Notes under the pieces: model-generated
Told to the model about the DNA's origin: nothing
Database searches by the model: none
The model's input: the letters and a program-made list of their open reading frames with translations, nothing else
Shown: positions 61,276-64,000 of the stretch, one piece after another
Numbering within the stretch: position 1 is the stretch's first letter
How the letters are laid out: each line of letters begins with the position of its first letter
NCBI RefSeq assembly: GCF_002127545.1
Contig: NZ_MUBK01000002.1
Coordinates: 124,001-188,000 of the forward strand
DNA from: Xenorhabdus beddingii
GTDB lineage: Bacteria > Pseudomonadota > Gammaproteobacteria > Enterobacterales > Enterobacteriaceae
DNA: 64,000 bases
Direction of reading: 5' to 3'
Program-made: the position numbers and the translations under genes

Positions 61276-62949
61276 ATGACAGAATCTTTTGCTCAACTCT
61301 TTGAAGAATCCCTACAGTCTATCGAAACTCGTCCAGGTGCAATCGTACGTGGTGTTGTCGTTGCTATCGATAAAGACGTTGTATTGGTTGATGCAGGTCT
61401 GAAATCTGAATCTGCAATTCCTGTAGAACAATTCAAAAATGCTCAAGGCGAGCTGGAAATCCAAGTTGGCGATGAAATCGACGTAGCTCTGGATGCGGTA
61501 GAAGATGGTTTCGGTGAAACTATCCTGTCCCGTGAAAAAGCAAAACGTCACGAAGCATGGCTGATGCTGGAAAAAGCATACGAAGAAGCTGAAACTGTCA
61601 CTGGTGTTATCAATGGCAAAGTAAAAGGCGGATTCACTGTAGAACTGAACGGTATCCGTGCGTTCCTGCCAGGTTCACTGGTTGACGTTCGCCCAGTTCG
61701 TGACACTGCTCACCTTGAAGGCAAAGAGCTTGAGTTCAAAGTCATCAAGCTGGATCAGAAACGCAACAACGTAGTTGTTTCCCGTCGTGCTGTTATCGAA
61801 TCAGAAAACAGTGCTGAACGTGATCAGTTGCTGGAAAACCTGCAAGAAGGCATGGAAGTTAAAGGTATCGTTAAGAACCTGACTGACTACGGTGCATTCG
61901 TTGATCTGGGCGGCGTTGATGGCCTGCTGCACATTACTGATATGGCTTGGAAACGTGTTAAACACCCAAGCGAAATCGTCAATGTGGGCGATGAAATTAC
62001 AGTTAAAGTACTGAAATTCGACCGTGAGCGTACTCGCGTATCTCTGGGTCTGAAACAATTGGGTGAAGATCCATGGGTAGCAATTGCTAAACGTTATCCA
62101 GAAAGTACTAAACTGACTGGTCGCGTAACTAACCTGACTGACTACGGCTGCTTCGTTGAAATCGAAGAAGGCGTTGAAGGTCTGGTACACGTTTCAGAAA
62201 TGGATTGGACCAACAAAAACATCCACCCATCCAAAGTTGTTAACGTGGGTGATGTTGTGGAAGTTATGGTTCTGGATATCGATGAAGAACGTCGTCGTAT
62301 CTCCCTGGGTCTGAAACAGTGTAAATCTAACCCTTGGCAGCAATTTGCTGAGACTCACAACAAAAACGACCGTGTTGAAGGCAAAATCAAGTCTATCACT
62401 GACTTCGGTATCTTCATCGGTCTGGACGGCGGCATCGACGGTCTGGTTCACCTGTCTGACATCTCCTGGAACGTTGCAGGTGAAGAAGCAGTTCGTGAAT
62501 ACAAAAAAGGCGACGAAATTGCTGCTGTAGTTCTGCAAGTTGATGCAGAGCGTGAGCGCATCTCCCTGGGCATCAAACAATTGGCAGAAGATCCATTCAA
62601 CAATTACCTGTCTGTAAACAAGAAAGGTGTAATTGTTACTGGTAAAGTCACTGCTGTTGATGCAAAAGGTGCTACAGTTGAATTAGCTGACGGCGTTGAA
62701 GGTTACCTGCGTGCATCAGAAGCCACTCGTGATCGCGTTGAAGATGCAACTCAAGTTCTGAACGTTGGCGATGAAGTTGAAGCTAAATATGTTGGCGTTG
62801 ATCGCAAAAACCGCGTAATCAACCTGTCTGTTCGTGCAAAAGACGAAGCTGATGAAAAAGATGCTATCGCTTCTGTGAACAAGCAAGAAGATACTAACTT
62901 CGCTAACAACGCAATGGCTGAAGCTTTCAAAGCAGCTAAAGGCGAATAA
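61276..62949 (+). CDS. rpsA: 30S ribosomal protein S1
   Basis: Captures mRNA for the 30S subunit and unwinds structured leaders. The 557-residue product equals E. coli S1 and holds six S1 OB-fold repeats; the later ones are clear as [31 protein letters not shown] and [16 protein letters not shown]. Codon use is strongly biased (GAA, CTG, GGT), as expected for very high expression. ATG 61276 is preceded by a poor Shine-Dalgarno sequence, as in E. coli, where S1 controls its own leader. It follows cmk by 194 nt. Confidence 0.98.
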   Translation: MTESFAQLFEESLQSIETRPGAIVRGVVVAIDKDVVLVDAGLKSESAIPVEQFKNAQGELEIQVGDEIDVALDAVEDGFGETILSREKAKRHEAWLMLEKAYEEAETVTGVINGKVKGGFTVELNGIRAFLPGSLVDVRPVRDTAHLEGKELEFKVIKLDQKRNNVVVSRRAVIESENSAERDQLLENLQEGMEVKGIVKNLTDYGAFVDLGGVDGLLHITDMAWKRVKHPSEIVNVGDEITVKVLKFDRERTRVSLGLKQLGEDPWVAIAKRYPESTKLTGRVTNLTDYGCFVEIEEGVEGLVHVSEMDWTNKNIHPSKVVNVGDVVEVMVLDIDEERRRISLGLKQCKSNPWQQFAETHNKNDRVEGKIKSITDFGIFIGLDGGIDGLVHLSDISWNVAGEEAVREYKKGDEIAAVVLQVDAERERISLGIKQLAEDPFNNYLSVNKKGVIVTGKVTAVDAKGATVELADGVEGYLRASEATRDRVEDATQVLNVGDEVEAKYVGVDRKNRVINLSVRAKDEADEKDAIASVNKQEDTNFANNAMAEAFKAAKGE

Positions 62950-62965
62950 TCTAAGTCAATAACGG

Positions 62966-62998
62966 CGGGTAATATTTCGGAAACGATAATATTACCCG
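62966..62998 (+). terminator. Hairpin between rpsA and ihfB
   Basis: A perfect 11-bp stem (62966-62976 with 62988-62998) and 11-nt loop with no T-run. It may partly terminate or process the rpsA mRNA. Confidence 0.6.
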
Positions 62999-63022
62999 AA
63001 TACGGTAGTTTAGGGAGGTACT

Positions 63023-63313
63023 ATGACCAAGTCTGAATTAATTGAAAGACTTGCAGAGCAACAATCTCACATGCCGGCTAAGGCCGTTGAAGATGCAGTG
63101 AAAGAAATGCTTGATCATATGGCAGAAACATTAGCCGCAGGTGAACGTATTGAAGTTCGCGGATTCGGCAGCTTTTCTCTTCACTACCGGGCTCCGCGTG
63201 TGGGTCGTAACCCTAAAACGGGTGACAAAGTGGAGTTGGACGGTAAATACGTTCCTCACTTCAAACCCGGTAAAGAGTTACGTGACCGCGTGAATATCTA
63301 TGGCGAGAGCTAG
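63023..63313 (+). CDS. ihfB: Integration host factor subunit beta
   Basis: With IhfA forms the DNA-bending nucleoid protein IHF. The 96-residue product has the HU-fold core with [10 protein letters not shown] and the minor-groove arm [12 protein letters not shown]. It is two residues longer than E. coli IhfB at the C-terminus. The ribosome site is GGGAGGTACT. A terminator follows. In E. coli ycaI and msbA come next, but here a different gene in opposite orientation follows. Confidence 0.97.
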   Translation: MTKSELIERLAEQQSHMPAKAVEDAVKEMLDHMAETLAAGERIEVRGFGSFSLHYRAPRVGRNPKTGDKVELDGKYVPHFKPGKELRDRVNIYGES

Positions 63314-63342
63314 CAGATATCAGTTATTACTTAATTAAACTA

Positions 63343-63367
63343 ACGGCACCTCAGGGTGCCGTTTTTT
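63343..63367 (+). terminator. Intrinsic terminator of ihfB
   Basis: ACGGCACC and GGTGCCGT arms with a TCAG tetraloop and T6, 29 nt after the ihfB stop. Confidence 0.92.
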
Positions 63368-63431
63368 CTTTCCTAATTAGCGATTGAACTGACTTTGTGA
63401 TATTGAATTAATTTCGGCTAATGGTATTCAA

Positions 63432-64000
63432 CTATTGTTCAATCGTGGTTTCTTTTTTCATATGGGGGAAATTTTTAACAAAATAAAGGACACAAAATAA
63501 ACTTGCCAGTAGATTACCTAACATCATAAATTTAATAATATTGGCAATTGGGTTTTCATCAATGGAGAAAATAAATGACAATGGAATGCCAATAAATATT
63601 AATGACAATCTGAATAATGGTGGGATCTGTGACATACCATATACCCGCAGAGTCGAAATAAAGGCTTGGGCTATTCCATCAAATGCAATGACACCCATCG
63701 ATAAAATAAAATACTGAGTCAATAATTGATCTGCATGACCCAAATAAAGGTAAGGCAGTAGTGGGGAGATAAAATAAAATAAAAATGAGAAGGTCAAAAT
63801 ATATAGCATAGCTTGTTTAAGATAGCTAATGGTAACAGCTTTAACGTTATGATGATTTTTTGTCAATGAGATGGTCAACGATATTGCCATTCCAACAAAA
63901 ATGACAGAGATTGTATTCATGAAATTGAGAGTTAAACCGAAAAATGACGAATATTCTGTTTTCATATTGTTTGAAATATAGATAACCAGAAGAGATAAAC
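63432..64000 (-). CDS. MATE-like multidrug/flippase membrane protein, partial
   Basis: The frame is open to the window edge, so only the C-terminal portion is seen. About 188 residues with five or six hydrophobic segments, including NTISVIFVGMAISLTISL, FFGLTLNF and QAFISTLRVYGMSQIPPL. The pattern of long hydrophobic helices with a basic loop and a second-half GIAQAF....GMSQIP segment suggests a MATE or polysaccharide-flippase type transporter, but I cannot pick between them. An internal ATG at 63965 is within a hydrophobic stretch and is probably not the start. It breaks the usual ihfB-msbA order. Confidence 0.6.
   Translation of the reverse strand, partial: LSLLVIYISNNMKTEYSSFFGLTLNFMNTISVIFVGMAISLTISLTKNHHNVKAVTISYLKQAMLYILTFSFLFYFISPLLPYLYLGHADQLLTQYFILSMGVIAFDGIAQAFISTLRVYGMSQIPPLFRLSLIFIGIPLSFIFSIDENPIANIIKFMMLGNLLASLFCVLYFVKNFPHMKKETTIEQ

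Overview
The window is a chromosomal segment of a gammaproteobacterium of the order Enterobacterales. Most blocks follow the Escherichia coli gene order: yeeZ/his operon; gstB-dacC; ybjG-grxA-ybjC-ybjN-rlmC-art; lysO-macAB-cspD-clpSA-infA-aat-cydCD-trxB-lrp-ftsK-lolA-rarA-serS; pflA-pflB-focA-ycaO; serC-aroA-cmk-rpsA-ihfB. Proteins are close to their E. coli counterparts, but the DNA is AT-richer, the spacers are long and repeat-bearing, and several E. coli genes are absent (nfsA, rimK, potFGHI, serW, dms, ycaL). This fits a Morganellaceae-type genome; Xenorhabdus or Photorhabdus is my best guess, by inference only.

Layout. 1-3.4 kb: gnd, a possible 41-46 aa membrane peptide and the iron alcohol dehydrogenase yiaY. 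3.6-6.2 kb: a compact arsenic island with divergent arsR and arsP-arsM; the cysteines of all three products match organoarsenical handling. 6.4-13.8 kb: the complete histidine operon on the minus strand, from a leader peptide with six consecutive His codons and its attenuator through hisG, hisD, hisC, hisB, hisH, hisA, hisF and hisIE. Here hisD and hisC form one uninterrupted reading frame. 14-20 kb: yeeZ, gstB, dacC, sdaC, about 1 kb of gene-free AT-rich DNA, then ybjG. 20.5-30.8 kb: grxA, ybjC, ybjN, rlmC, the arginine transporter (artPJQM), the lysine exporter lysO and the MacAB exporter. 30.8-40.9 kb: cspD, the ClpS/ClpA proteolysis pair, IF-1, Aat (so the N-end rule genes aat, clpS and clpA lie together), CydDC, thioredoxin reductase and Lrp. 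41-47.9 kb: FtsK with a perfect 9-bp coding repeat, LolA, RarA and SerS. 48-50 kb: a membrane protein of unknown function and a decayed endonuclease/exonuclease/phosphatase-family gene. 50-57.4 kb: anaerobic formate metabolism (pflA, pflB, focA with an FNR-like site), ycaO and periplasmic asparaginase ansB. 57.7-63.4 kb: serC, aroA, cmk, rpsA, ihfB. The right edge cuts a MATE-like membrane protein gene.

I found no rRNA, tRNA, CRISPR array, prophage or intact insertion sequence. The accessory signal consists of the arsenic island, two small families of dispersed palindromic repeats, several short tandem repeats, one pseudogene and the hisD-hisC fusion. I see no convincing wholly new multigene system. 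The best leads are the hisDC fusion, the arsR/arsP/arsM unit with its paired CTAG-centred palindromes, and the dispersed repeats.
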